A stretch of 8,693 nt of DNA from Clostridiales bacterium UBA7103 (GTDB taxonomy: Bacteria > Bacillota > Clostridia > Oscillospirales > Oscillospiraceae), in the NCBI GenBank assembly GCA_002493305.1, contig DKYJ01000014.1, forward strand, positions 26,623-35,315, in the 5' to 3' direction. Positions 1 through 5,480 of this stretch are shown in pieces. Position numbers and translations under genes: made by a program. Position 1 is the stretch's first letter. The number at the start of each line of letters is the position of its first letter. The notes beneath the pieces are model-generated. The model was not told the DNA's origin. It made no database searches and saw only the letters and a list, made by a program, of their open reading frames with translations.

Positions 1-786
1 TCCACCTCCCGCTGGGCCGAGGCCCTGCGTGAGATGTCCGGCCGTCTTGAGGAGATGCCCGGTGAAGAGGGCTACCCCGCGTACCTTGCCTCCCGACTTG
101 CTCAGTTCTATGAGCGCGCCGGCTGCGTGCAGTGCCTCGGCGCGGACGACCGCCGCGGCTCAGTCACCGCTATCGGCGCCGTATCCCCTCCGGGCGGCGA
201 TATATCCGAGCCTGTTTCTCAGGCCACCATGCGTATAGTCAAAGTGTTCTGGGCGCTGGACTCCAGCCTCGCCTATGCCCGTCATTTCCCGGCCATCAAC
301 TGGCTGACCTCCTACTCGCTGTATGTTGACACCCTGCGCCCCTGGTACACCGAGCAGTTCGGCGAGACCTATATGAGAAACAGGGAAAAGGCCATGCACA
401 TCCTTCAGGAGGAGAGCGAGCTTCAGGAGATCGTCCGCCTCGTCGGTCAGGACGCGCTGTCCCCCGCAGACAGACTCACCATGGAGACTGCCAAGATGAT
501 CCGCGAGGACTTCCTGCAGCAGAACGCCTTCGTGGACGAGGACGCTTATTCCTCCTACGCAAAGCAGTTCAGGCTCCTTGACATCATTCTTCATTATGAC
601 GCTGTCTGCCGTGACGCGCTTGATAAGGGCGCGGATATGGAGAGCCTGTTTGTTATCTCCGCCCGCGAGAAGATAGGCAGAGCGAAAATGGCCGATGTCA
701 AGACCTTTGAGGCGGATTACGCCGCCATCACCGAGCTGATGGAGAGAGAAGTTCAGGACATCATTGCCGGAGGTGAGGAAGAATGA
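1..786 (+). CDS. atpA: V-type ATP synthase subunit A, C-terminal part (5' end outside window)
   Basis: This is the last 261 residues of the catalytic A subunit of a bacterial V-type (A/V-type) rotary ATPase, which hydrolyses or makes ATP in the cytoplasmic A3B3 head and couples it to ion movement through the membrane ring. The frame is open from base 1. It begins in the conserved run SRWAEALREMSGRLEEMPGE, then EGYPAYLASRLAQFYERAG, which is typical of the A subunit just after the nucleotide-binding core. The helical C-terminal domain follows (about residues 150-261 of the fragment). The Walker A P-loop lies upstream of the window and cannot be checked. The stop codon overlaps the start of the B gene by four bases (ATGA at 783-786), so the two are probably translationally coupled. 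Ion specificity (H+ or Na+) cannot be told from this part. The symbol may equally be written ntpA. Confidence 0.95.
   Translation, partial: STSRWAEALREMSGRLEEMPGEEGYPAYLASRLAQFYERAGCVQCLGADDRRGSVTAIGAVSPPGGDISEPVSQATMRIVKVFWALDSSLAYARHFPAINWLTSYSLYVDTLRPWYTEQFGETYMRNREKAMHILQEESELQEIVRLVGQDALSPADRLTMETAKMIREDFLQQNAFVDEDAYSSYAKQFRLLDIILHYDAVCRDALDKGADMESLFVISAREKIGRAKMADVKTFEADYAAITELMEREVQDIIAGGEEE
769..773 (+). promoter_or_regulatory. Ribosome binding site of V-ATPase subunit B, inside the A gene
   Basis: GGAGG lies nine bases before the ATG at 783 and within the last codons of subunit A. With the ATGA overlap it fixes the B start and suggests coupled translation of A and B, which are needed in equal amounts. 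Confidence 0.8.
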
Positions 787-2159
787 TCAAAGAGTATAAG
801 ACTATAAGAGAAATCGCCAGCCCCCTGATGGTCGTCAGCAATGTTGAGGGCGTCACCTATGACGAGCTGGGCGAGATAGAGCTTCCCAACGGCGAAGTGC
901 GCCGCTGCAAGGTGCTTGAGGTCGAGGGCGACAAGGCTGTTGTTCAGCTTTTTGAAGCCGCTCAGGGAATCAACCTTGCCCAGTCCAAGGTGCGCTTCCT
1001 CGGTCACCCGCAGGAGCTGGCCGTTTCCGAGGATATGCTCGGCCGTGTCTTTAACGGCATGGGTCAGCCCATCGACGGCGGCCCGGCGATTCTGGCCGAA
1101 GCTCATATGGATATCAACGGCCTGCCCATGAATCCCGCCGCCCGCGCCTACCCTGCGGAGTTCATTCAGACCGGCGTTTCCACCATTGACGGGCTCAACA
1201 CCCTCGTCCGTGGTCAGAAGCTGCCCATCTTCTCCGGCTCAGGTCTGCCCCACGCCGCCCTCGCCGCGCAGATAGCGCGTCAGGCCAAGGTTCTGGGCGA
1301 TAATGAGACCTTCGCCGTGGTGTTTGCCGCAATAGGCATCACCTTTGAGGAGTCCGAGTATTTCATCAACGACTTCCGCCGCACCGGCGCTATCGACCGT
1401 ACCGTCGTCTTCTCGAACCTCGCAAATGACCCCGCCGTTGAGCGTATCGCCACTCCCCGTATGGCACTGACCGCCGCGGAGTATCTGGCCTTTGAGAAGG
1501 ATATGCAGGTGCTTGTCATCCTCACCGATATTACCAACTACGCCGAGGCTCTGCGTGAGGTATCCGCCGCGAAGAAGGAAGTCCCCGGCCGCCGTGGCTA
1601 CCCCGGCTACCTGTACACCGACCTTGCAACGCTCTATGAGCGCGCCGGCCGCCGTCAGGGCAAGAAGGGCTCCATCACCATGATCCCCATCCTCACCATG
1701 CCCGAGGACGACAAGACCCATCCCATCCCCGACCTGACCGGTTACATCACCGAGGGTCAGATAATCCTCAGCCGTGAGCTGCACCGCAAGGGCATCGTGC
1801 CCCCTGTGGACGTGCTGCCCAGCCTGAGCCGTCTGAAGGACAAGGGCATCGGTGAAGGCAAGACCCGTGAGGATCACGCCGGCACAATGAACCAGCTCTT
1901 CGCGGCCTACTCCCGCGGCAAGGACGCCAAGGAGCTCATGACCATTCTGGGCGAGGCGGCGCTGTCCGATGACGACAAGCTCTTCGCCAAGTTTGCCGAC
2001 GAGTTTGAAAAGCGCTATGTCAGCCAGGGCAACAACACCAACCGCTCCATTCAGGAGACTTTGGATATCGGCTGGGATCTGCTGAGCATCCTGCCGCGCC
2101 GTGAGCTTAAGCGTATCAAGCCCGAGATGATCGACAAGTATATGCCCAAAAAGCAGTAA
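783..2159 (+). CDS. atpB: V-type ATP synthase subunit B
   Basis: This is the complete 458-residue non-catalytic B subunit of the V-type ATPase head, the usual length for the family. It forms the alternating A3B3 hexamer with subunit A and supplies residues to the catalytic site at the A-B interface. The N-terminal beta-barrel is at about residues 5-75. The degenerate P-loop SGSGLPHAALAAQIARQA (151-168) is characteristic of B rather than A. The run TNYAEALREVSAAKKEVPGR (251-270) and then GYPGYLYTDLATLYERAG follow. PSLSRLKDKG (346-355) holds the arginine expected to reach into the A site (R350). The start is set by the GGAGG at 769-773 and the ATGA overlap with subunit A. Subunit D follows after 34 bases. 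The symbol could also be ntpB; it must not be confused with F-type atpB. Confidence 0.97.
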   Translation: MIKEYKTIREIASPLMVVSNVEGVTYDELGEIELPNGEVRRCKVLEVEGDKAVVQLFEAAQGINLAQSKVRFLGHPQELAVSEDMLGRVFNGMGQPIDGGPAILAEAHMDINGLPMNPAARAYPAEFIQTGVSTIDGLNTLVRGQKLPIFSGSGLPHAALAAQIARQAKVLGDNETFAVVFAAIGITFEESEYFINDFRRTGAIDRTVVFSNLANDPAVERIATPRMALTAAEYLAFEKDMQVLVILTDITNYAEALREVSAAKKEVPGRRGYPGYLYTDLATLYERAGRRQGKKGSITMIPILTMPEDDKTHPIPDLTGYITEGQIILSRELHRKGIVPPVDVLPSLSRLKDKGIGEGKTREDHAGTMNQLFAAYSRGKDAKELMTILGEAALSDDDKLFAKFADEFEKRYVSQGNNTNRSIQETLDIGWDLLSILPRRELKRIKPEMIDKYMPKKQ

Positions 2160-2179
2160 ATATCCCAATATCTTATTAC

Positions 2180-2184
2180 GGAGG
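2180..2184 (+). promoter_or_regulatory. Ribosome binding site selecting a TTG start for subunit D
   Basis: GGAGG (within GGAGGTGATG) lies nine bases before the TTG at 2194. The ATG at 2187 is closer but out of frame, so this site supports a TTG initiation codon. Confidence 0.75.
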
Positions 2185-2193
2185 TGATGCTTT

Positions 2194-2847
2194 TTGGCTA
2201 ATACTGCTGTAACGCCCACCAGAATGGTGTTAAACCAGCTCAAGGGCAGGCTCAAGACCGCCCGCCGCGGCCATAAGCTGCTTAAAGACAAGCGCGATGA
2301 GCTGATGCGTCAGTTCATGGATATTGTCAAGCTCAATAAGCAGCTGCGCACCCGCGTGGAGGAGGGGCTTACCGGCGCGTTTGCCGCTTTGCAGGTGGCA
2401 AGCTCTATCATGTCCCCGGAGATGCTGGAGCAGGCGCTGCTCTATCCCCGCCAGAGCGTGGAGCTGGGGCTGAGCTATAAGAATATAATGAGCGTCAATG
2501 TCCCGCGCTACAGCTTCCACACCAAGAACAACGACCCCGCCGAGATATATCCCTACGGTTTCGCCCAGACCTCCGGTGAGCTGGACGATGCGCTGGATAA
2601 CATGGCGCGGGTGTTCGAGGATATGCTGGAGCTGGCGCAGGTTGAAAAGACCATGCAGCTGCTGGCGGAGGAGATTGAAAAGACCCGCCGCAGAGTCAAC
2701 GCCCTGGAGTATGTCATGATCCCTGAGCTTGAGGGGAATATCAAGTATATCTCCATGAAGCTGGAGGAGAACGAGAACTCCACCAAGGTGCGCCTGCTCA
2801 AGGTGAAGGAAATGGTTCTTCAGGACGCCCATCATTACGAGCAATAA
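2194..2847 (+). CDS. atpD: V-type ATP synthase subunit D (central stalk)
   Basis: This is the complete 217-residue D subunit, the coiled-coil rotor shaft that turns inside the A3B3 head and links it to the membrane ring. The family signature is clear. The N-terminal PTRMVLNQLKGRLKTARRGH (8-27) and LLKDKRDELMRQF (29-41) form the first long helix. EKTRRRVNALEYVMIPELEG (162-181) and NIKYI form the return helix. The start is TTG, chosen because the upstream GGAGG is correctly spaced and the protein then begins in the family's usual PTR context; no in-frame ATG lies before M11. The operon order A-B-D is the common bacterial one. D is the last gene, since a strong hairpin follows 13 bases after its stop. 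The symbol could be ntpD; it is not the F-type beta subunit also called atpD. Confidence 0.95.
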   Translation: MANTAVTPTRMVLNQLKGRLKTARRGHKLLKDKRDELMRQFMDIVKLNKQLRTRVEEGLTGAFAALQVASSIMSPEMLEQALLYPRQSVELGLSYKNIMSVNVPRYSFHTKNNDPAEIYPYGFAQTSGELDDALDNMARVFEDMLELAQVEKTMQLLAEEIEKTRRRVNALEYVMIPELEGNIKYISMKLEENENSTKVRLLKVKEMVLQDAHHYEQ

Positions 2848-2860
2848 GCCATAAGCAAAC

Positions 2861-2895
2861 AAACACTCCCTGCGGATATTCCGCAGGGAGTGTTT
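2861..2895 (+). terminator. Terminator hairpin after the V-ATPase operon
   Basis: A perfect 16-bp stem, AAACACTCCCTGCGGA (2861-2876) with TCCGCAGGGAGTGTTT (2880-2895), closes a 3-base loop. It starts 13 bases after the subunit D stop. The T tract is short (GTTT, then AACTTT), so the hairpin could also act as an mRNA 3'-end stabiliser. It is nearly symmetric and would also form in transcripts coming from the other side. Confidence 0.8.
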
Positions 2896-2899
2896 AACT

Positions 2900-3145
2900 T
2901 TCAGCCAAAGGCAGAGCCTTTGGCTAAAAGAAAGAGTTTCACTCCGCTCGCGTATTTTTACCCGGCGTGAGAGGGCAAAAATACACTCTCTTTGCGCAAA
3001 GTGTTTTTTTCGAGGTACAGAAGGTGAATTGCCCCATAGGGGCAAGAGAGGCCACCCTGGGGTGCGCCCCCGGAAAAAACTTATTTTAGCTCTATTCGCC
3101 GCTTCCGAGCGGCGAACTCTGCGAGGCTTTGTCCACAGTGTGTTT
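2900..3145. repeat. Gene-free, hairpin-rich intergenic region
   Basis: I find no gene here, but a series of dyads. AGCCAAAGG (2903-2911) pairs with CCTTTGGCT (2917-2925). GTATTTT (2952-2958) plus CCC pairs with GGG plus AAAATAC (2978-2984). CTTTGCGCAAAG (2990-3001) is followed by seven T's (3004-3010) and could be a second terminator on the + strand, with ACACT/AGTGT as an outer stem. TTGCCCC (3029-3035) pairs with GGGGCAA (3039-3045). TTCGCCGCT (3095-3103) pairs with AGCGGCGAA (3108-3116) across a TCCG loop, just beyond the 3' end of the leftward AP2-like gene. The look is that of a dispersed intergenic repeat of gut clostridia. I recall similar sequence from such genomes but cannot verify it here. 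Confidence 0.5.
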
Positions 3146-3688
3146 TTACGCCTCTCCTTTGTTATTATAGTATTCCACCAGCTCCGCGATGCGCTGCGCG
3201 AAGATATCTGCAGCGCTGTCCTGAAGCAGGTCTATCTCCTCCACCAGTTCCTCCCGGAGCTGCTCGGCGGCTTTTACGATAGACTTTGCGTCCTCAATGT
3301 CCGTATACCTGCCAAGGAAAAACTGTCTGCCGGCAAATCTGATCTTGCCCATCCACTTCCCACGGCTCAGGCTGACATTTTTGATGCCGCTGGTGTTGCT
3401 GGCAGGCAGCTTCTTGGAGCTTACGATCTCAATGCAGGTGCCTCCAATATAGGAACGGCTGCTGGTTAAAACCTTTAGCTTATGACAGCCGCAGCTTGTG
3501 GTCTTGCCCTGCAGGAGCTTGTTGCTGCTGGTAACGGTGGTCGCGCCGCAATCGCAGTCGCATTGCCAGTAAATACTCCCGTCCGAGGCGCGGCGGCCGA
3601 CGCGCTGCCGCGCGACGAGCTTTCCAAACCTCCGCCCCGTCAGGTCCTGACAACGCCTGCCGCCGGAGTTTGTCCTGCCCGCGCTCAT
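3146..3688 (-). CDS. AP2-like DNA-binding protein with N-terminal Cys cluster
   Basis: This is a 180-residue protein of a type usually found in phages and other mobile elements. Residues 14-69 form a small domain opening with DLTGRRFGKLVA (15-26). Its C43, C45 and C47 and the later C66 and C68, with H69, look like a metal-binding cluster. Residues 98-142, from SNTSGIKNVSLSRGKWMGKI to FAGRQFFLGRYTD and a following helix, resemble the three-strand-plus-helix AP2 DNA-binding fold. The rest is a charged helical tail. No HNH nuclease motif is visible, so a regulator or DNA-binding accessory role is more likely than a homing nuclease, but the function is unknown. The ATG at 3688 is chosen because GGGGG sits seven bases before it. 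The frame stays open to ATGs at 3718 and 3763, but those extensions cross the palindrome at 3706-3723 and have weaker ribosome sites. It lies downstream of, and on the same strand as, the tyrosine recombinase. Confidence 0.75.
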   Translation of the reverse strand: MSAGRTNSGGRRCQDLTGRRFGKLVARQRVGRRASDGSIYWQCDCDCGATTVTSSNKLLQGKTTSCGCHKLKVLTSSRSYIGGTCIEIVSSKKLPASNTSGIKNVSLSRGKWMGKIRFAGRQFFLGRYTDIEDAKSIVKAAEQLREELVEEIDLLQDSAADIFAQRIAELVEYYNNKGEA

Positions 3689-3705
3689 GTTTTTACCCCC
3701 TGCAT

Positions 3706-3723
3706 ACAGAATAAACATTCTGT
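3706..3723 (-). repeat. Palindromic site, copy 2 (candidate recombination or operator site)
   Basis: The arms ACAGAAT (3706-3712) and ATTCTGT (3717-3723) form a perfect 7-bp dyad around AAAC. Read on the minus strand, it matches the site at 3967-3984 in 17 of 18 bases, so the two copies are in inverted orientation as set by the AAAC/GTTT spacer. It lies directly upstream of the ribosome site of the AP2-like gene. Confidence 0.7.
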
Positions 3724-3811
3724 CTCCACGCAGGGGTGGGCGCGAGCCGTGGGCGCGGGTCATACGGGGGAAAACAGGCCGCTATCCGTGCGGCGGGAAA
3801 AAAAGACGCTG

Positions 3812-3854
3812 AAACCGAGCCGCAGAAAAAACTCTTTTTTTCGCGGCTTGGTTT
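3812..3854. repeat. Long hairpin between recombinase and AP2-like gene
   Basis: The outer 12-bp stem AAACCGAGCCGC (3812-3823) pairs with GCGGCTTGGTTT (3843-3854), with one G-T wobble. After one bulged A, an inner stem GAAAAAA (3825-3831) pairs with TTTTTTC (3836-3842) and closes a CTCT loop. The whole is a nearly continuous 19-bp duplex. It has T-rich flanks on both sides: TTTT at 3852-3855 on +, and on the minus strand a run of seven T's opposite 3798-3804. It could therefore work as an intrinsic terminator or attenuator for transcripts heading into the AP2-like gene. Confidence 0.65.
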
Positions 3855-3889
3855 TGTGCGCCTAAAAATAGTTTAGATGTGCAAATGTC

Positions 3890-3918
3890 TTGTGTTAAAC
3901 GCCAAGCTATGCTAATAT
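3890..3918 (+). promoter_or_regulatory. Putative extended -10 promoter pointing right, away from the AP2-like gene
   Basis: A -35-like TTGTGT (3890-3895), a 17-base spacer and TAATAT (3913-3918), with TGC just before the -10 (extended -10 motif), lie in an AT-rich patch of an otherwise GC-rich window. In this orientation it would only give RNA antisense to the recombinase. If the segment between the two palindromes were inverted, it would face the AP2-like gene with a leader of about 80 bases. Confidence 0.4.
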
Positions 3919-3938
3919 AAAAGCAAATATGTAGTCAA
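3909..3938 (-). promoter_or_regulatory. Weak putative promoter pointing toward the AP2-like gene
   Basis: Read on the minus strand: TTGACT (3938-3933), an 18-base spacer and TAGCAT (3914-3909). The -35 is good (5 of 6) but the -10 is poor (4 of 6). A transcript from it would pass through the long hairpin at 3812-3854 before reaching the AP2-like gene. Confidence 0.25.
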
Positions 3939-3959
3939 AACCGGCGGCGCGTTCGCCGG
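3937..3959 (-). terminator. Putative intrinsic terminator of the recombinase gene
   Basis: On the minus strand, CCGGCG (3959-3954) pairs with CGCCGG (3946-3941) and is followed directly by TTTT (3940-3937). It lies 26 bases after the recombinase stop, so the recombinase and the AP2-like gene probably do not share one full-length transcript. Confidence 0.55.
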
Positions 3960-3963
3960 GATG

Positions 3964-3987
3964 AGGACGGAATGTTTATTCTGTCCT
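3964..3987 (+). repeat. Palindromic site, copy 1 (candidate recombination or operator site)
   Basis: The arms AGGACGGAAT (3964-3973) and ATTCTGTCCT (3978-3987) match as a dyad at 9 of 10 positions around GTTT. The site overlaps the recombinase stop codon (3986-3988). Its 18-base core is an inverted copy of the site at 3706-3723, with one difference. Confidence 0.7.
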
Positions 3988-4831
3988 ATAAAATCAGCCC
4001 AAGCTGCTCCAAGTGCCTCCGGTGCTCCATGCCGGAGGTTTTCAGATATATGCGGGTCGTCTCTACGCTGGAATGACCCAGCACATCAGCCAGCTTTGCA
4101 ATGTCCTTCGTGGCGCGATAGAAAGCCGTGGCGAAAAGATGCCGCAGATTGTGGGGAAAGACCTTCCCCGGTTCTACCCTCGCCAATGCGCACAGGGCTT
4201 TCATCTGCGCCCATATCTGCCGCCTGTTGAGCGGCTTTCCGCTTCTGGTGAGAAATATTTCACCTGAGGCGGTTTCTGCTTTTCCTGCGTATTTAAGCAG
4301 CTTTCGGCAGAGCTTGGCGGGCAGTAAAATAGCGCGGAATTTTCCCTTGAGCCGTATTTCGGCCGTTCCCCGCCGCGCCGCCTCCACCGTGATATACCGC
4401 AGCTCGCTGACCCGTATCCCCGTGGCGCAGATAGTCTCAAGCACAAGGGCGAGCTGCGCCTTTCCCTGCCCGCGCGCCGTGCTGACAAGCCTGCTGTATT
4501 CTGCGCGGGTCAGTTCCCTGGCCGGTTCGCGAAAGGCGCTTTTCTGAATTTTCAGAAACCGCGCGCGGCAGTCGTTCCAGTCAAGAAAGCGAAAGAGACT
4601 GTTGAGGGCAGAGAGCGCCGCGTTGACCGTGGCGGCGGATTTTCGCTCAGAGAGCAGCTTCTCCTTCCAAGCCGTCACGCCCTCGCGAGTGACGCTCCGC
4701 CCGCCCTGCCATGCCGCAAAGCGGCGAATATCCCGCAGGTACTTTTCAAGCGTCGCGGCGGAGCGCTCCTCCGCGTGCAGCCAGCGCCGGTACTGCTCAA
4801 TTTGTCCGCTGTTTAAGATGCGTTGCTCCAT
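3986..4831 (-). CDS. Stand-alone tyrosine recombinase/integrase (XerC/D-like)
   Basis: This is a complete 281-residue tyrosine site-specific recombinase, which cuts and rejoins DNA through a covalent 3'-phosphotyrosine link. The N-terminal SAM-like core-binding domain is at about 8-90 (EERSAATLEKYLRDIRRFAA, then the ATVNAALSALNSLFRFL helix). The catalytic domain is at about 105-270. All expected catalytic residues are visible: R140 in ATGIRVSEL, a beta-hairpin lysine in RLKGKFRAILLP (K162 or K164), H227 and R230 in PHNLRHLFA, H253 in LGHSS, and the nucleophile Y262 in TRIYLK. It has no arm-binding domain or excisionase partner, so it resembles Xer or invertase-type enzymes more than a phage integrase. 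The ATG at 4831 follows AGGAGG at 10-base spacing. The paired palindromes just beyond its 3' end are candidate substrates. I recall very similar proteins as common single genes in gut clostridia, with no established role. Confidence 0.93.
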   Translation of the reverse strand: MEQRILNSGQIEQYRRWLHAEERSAATLEKYLRDIRRFAAWQGGRSVTREGVTAWKEKLLSERKSAATVNAALSALNSLFRFLDWNDCRARFLKIQKSAFREPARELTRAEYSRLVSTARGQGKAQLALVLETICATGIRVSELRYITVEAARRGTAEIRLKGKFRAILLPAKLCRKLLKYAGKAETASGEIFLTRSGKPLNRRQIWAQMKALCALARVEPGKVFPHNLRHLFATAFYRATKDIAKLADVLGHSSVETTRIYLKTSGMEHRRHLEQLGLIL

Positions 4832-4835
4832 AGAT

Positions 4836-4865
4836 AATAAGCCTCCTTTGATCAGTAGGCTTATT
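4836..4865 (-). promoter_or_regulatory. Inverted repeat in the recombinase leader, overlapping its ribosome site
   Basis: AATAAGCC (4836-4843) and GGCTTATT (4858-4865) are a perfect 8-bp inverted repeat 14 bases apart, with a TGATCA palindrome inside. The recombinase ribosome site AGGAGG is opposite 4842-4847, so the stem covers its last two G's. It could be a protein operator or an RNA hairpin that partly masks the ribosome site. A -10-like TAAAAT (opposite 4863-4868) overlaps the outer arm, which favours the operator reading; no good -35 accompanies it. Confidence 0.4.
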
Positions 4866-4884
4866 TTACCCTATGGAAGGTATA

Positions 4885-4923
4885 AAAAAACTCACGGTCA
4901 AAATCATTGACTGTGAGTTTTTT
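4885..4923 (-). terminator. Intrinsic terminator of tadA
   Basis: A 17-position stem runs between 4885-4901 and 4907-4923 with a 5-base loop and a single mismatch. A6 on one side and T6 on the other give a U tract in either direction. It starts eight bases after the tadA stop on the minus strand. In the + direction the mismatch becomes a G-U pair, so it can also stop rightward transcripts. Confidence 0.85.
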
Positions 4924-4930
4924 AGAGCTG

Positions 4931-5377
4931 TTATCGTTTTCCCCGGAAAAATTCCTGCAAAAGCGCGGCGCAGGCATCGTCAAGTACACCTGCATAGACG
5001 GCGGGGTGGTGGCCGTAGCTCTCGGAAAACAGGTCGATGACGCTCCCGCAGGAGCCGCTCAAGCGCTCCCGCGCGCCGAAAACCACCGTGCCGATGCGGG
5101 CGTTGATGATAGCGCCGGCGCACATGGGGCAAGGCTCAAGCGTCACATATATCGTACAGGTATCGAGCCGCCAATCGCCAACGGCATCGCAGGCCTGCCG
5201 TATGGCCTCAAGCTCCGCGTGGGCGGTAGCGTCGCCGCGCTCCTCGCGCCGGTTGCGCCCCCTGCCGATTATTCTGCCCTCGGAGTCGACAATGACGCAG
5301 CCCACGGGAACTTCACCTGCGTCAAACGCCTCCCGCGCCAGCTCCAGCGCCTCGGTCATGTACTCTTCACGATTCAT
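4931..5377 (-). CDS. tadA: tRNA-specific adenosine deaminase TadA
   Basis: This is a complete 148-residue zinc-dependent deaminase that converts the wobble adenosine (A34) of tRNA-Arg(ACG) to inosine, an essential step for reading CGN codons. The cytidine/deoxycytidylate deaminase fold is clear: EVPVGCVIV (22-30), the active-site HAE at 53-55 (H53 zinc ligand, E55 proton shuttle), and PCPMC at 82-86 (C83 and C86 zinc ligands). The C-terminal part is normal for TadA in length. The start is the ATG at 5377. The leader is a simple GA-rich run (GTGAAAAGTGAAGATTGAAT) with only a weak ribosome site, and the next Met (residue 7) would trim the first helix. No convincing promoter is seen; a TATAGT opposite 5397-5402 lacks a -35. 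It ends in its own terminator. Confidence 0.95.
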   Translation of the reverse strand: MNREEYMTEALELAREAFDAGEVPVGCVIVDSEGRIIGRGRNRREERGDATAHAELEAIRQACDAVGDWRLDTCTIYVTLEPCPMCAGAIINARIGTVVFGARERLSGSCGSVIDLFSESYGHHPAVYAGVLDDACAALLQEFFRGKR

Positions 5378-5480
5378 TATTCAATCTTCACTTTTCACTA
5401 TATTGGCTTCCTATGAGGGCTGTGCCCGCAGGCGCGTTTCGGAGCGTCAAGCGCCAAAGAATTTGCACCATCCAACCTCG

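Noticed and set aside
1239..2291. Long minus-strand open frame (350 codons) opposite V-ATPase B and D
   Set aside because: It is antisense to two clearly recognised genes, has low-complexity Leu/Gly/Val-rich composition typical of reverse-frame shadows, and no ribosome site.
3689..3763. Longer N terminus for the AP2-like protein from ATGs at 3718 or 3763
   Set aside because: The extension encodes the palindrome and GC-rich leader, looks unlike the domain that follows, and the best ribosome site belongs to the ATG at 3688. It is not fully excluded.
3482..3865. 127-codon plus-strand open frame over the AP2-like gene start and the intergenic gap
   Set aside because: It is antisense to the Cys-cluster domain, shows no motif, and runs across the palindrome and hairpin.
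2900..4930. Prophage or integrative conjugative element
   Set aside because: Only a recombinase and one cargo-like gene are present; there are no structural, replication or transfer genes, and I found no flanking direct repeats or tRNA target in the window.
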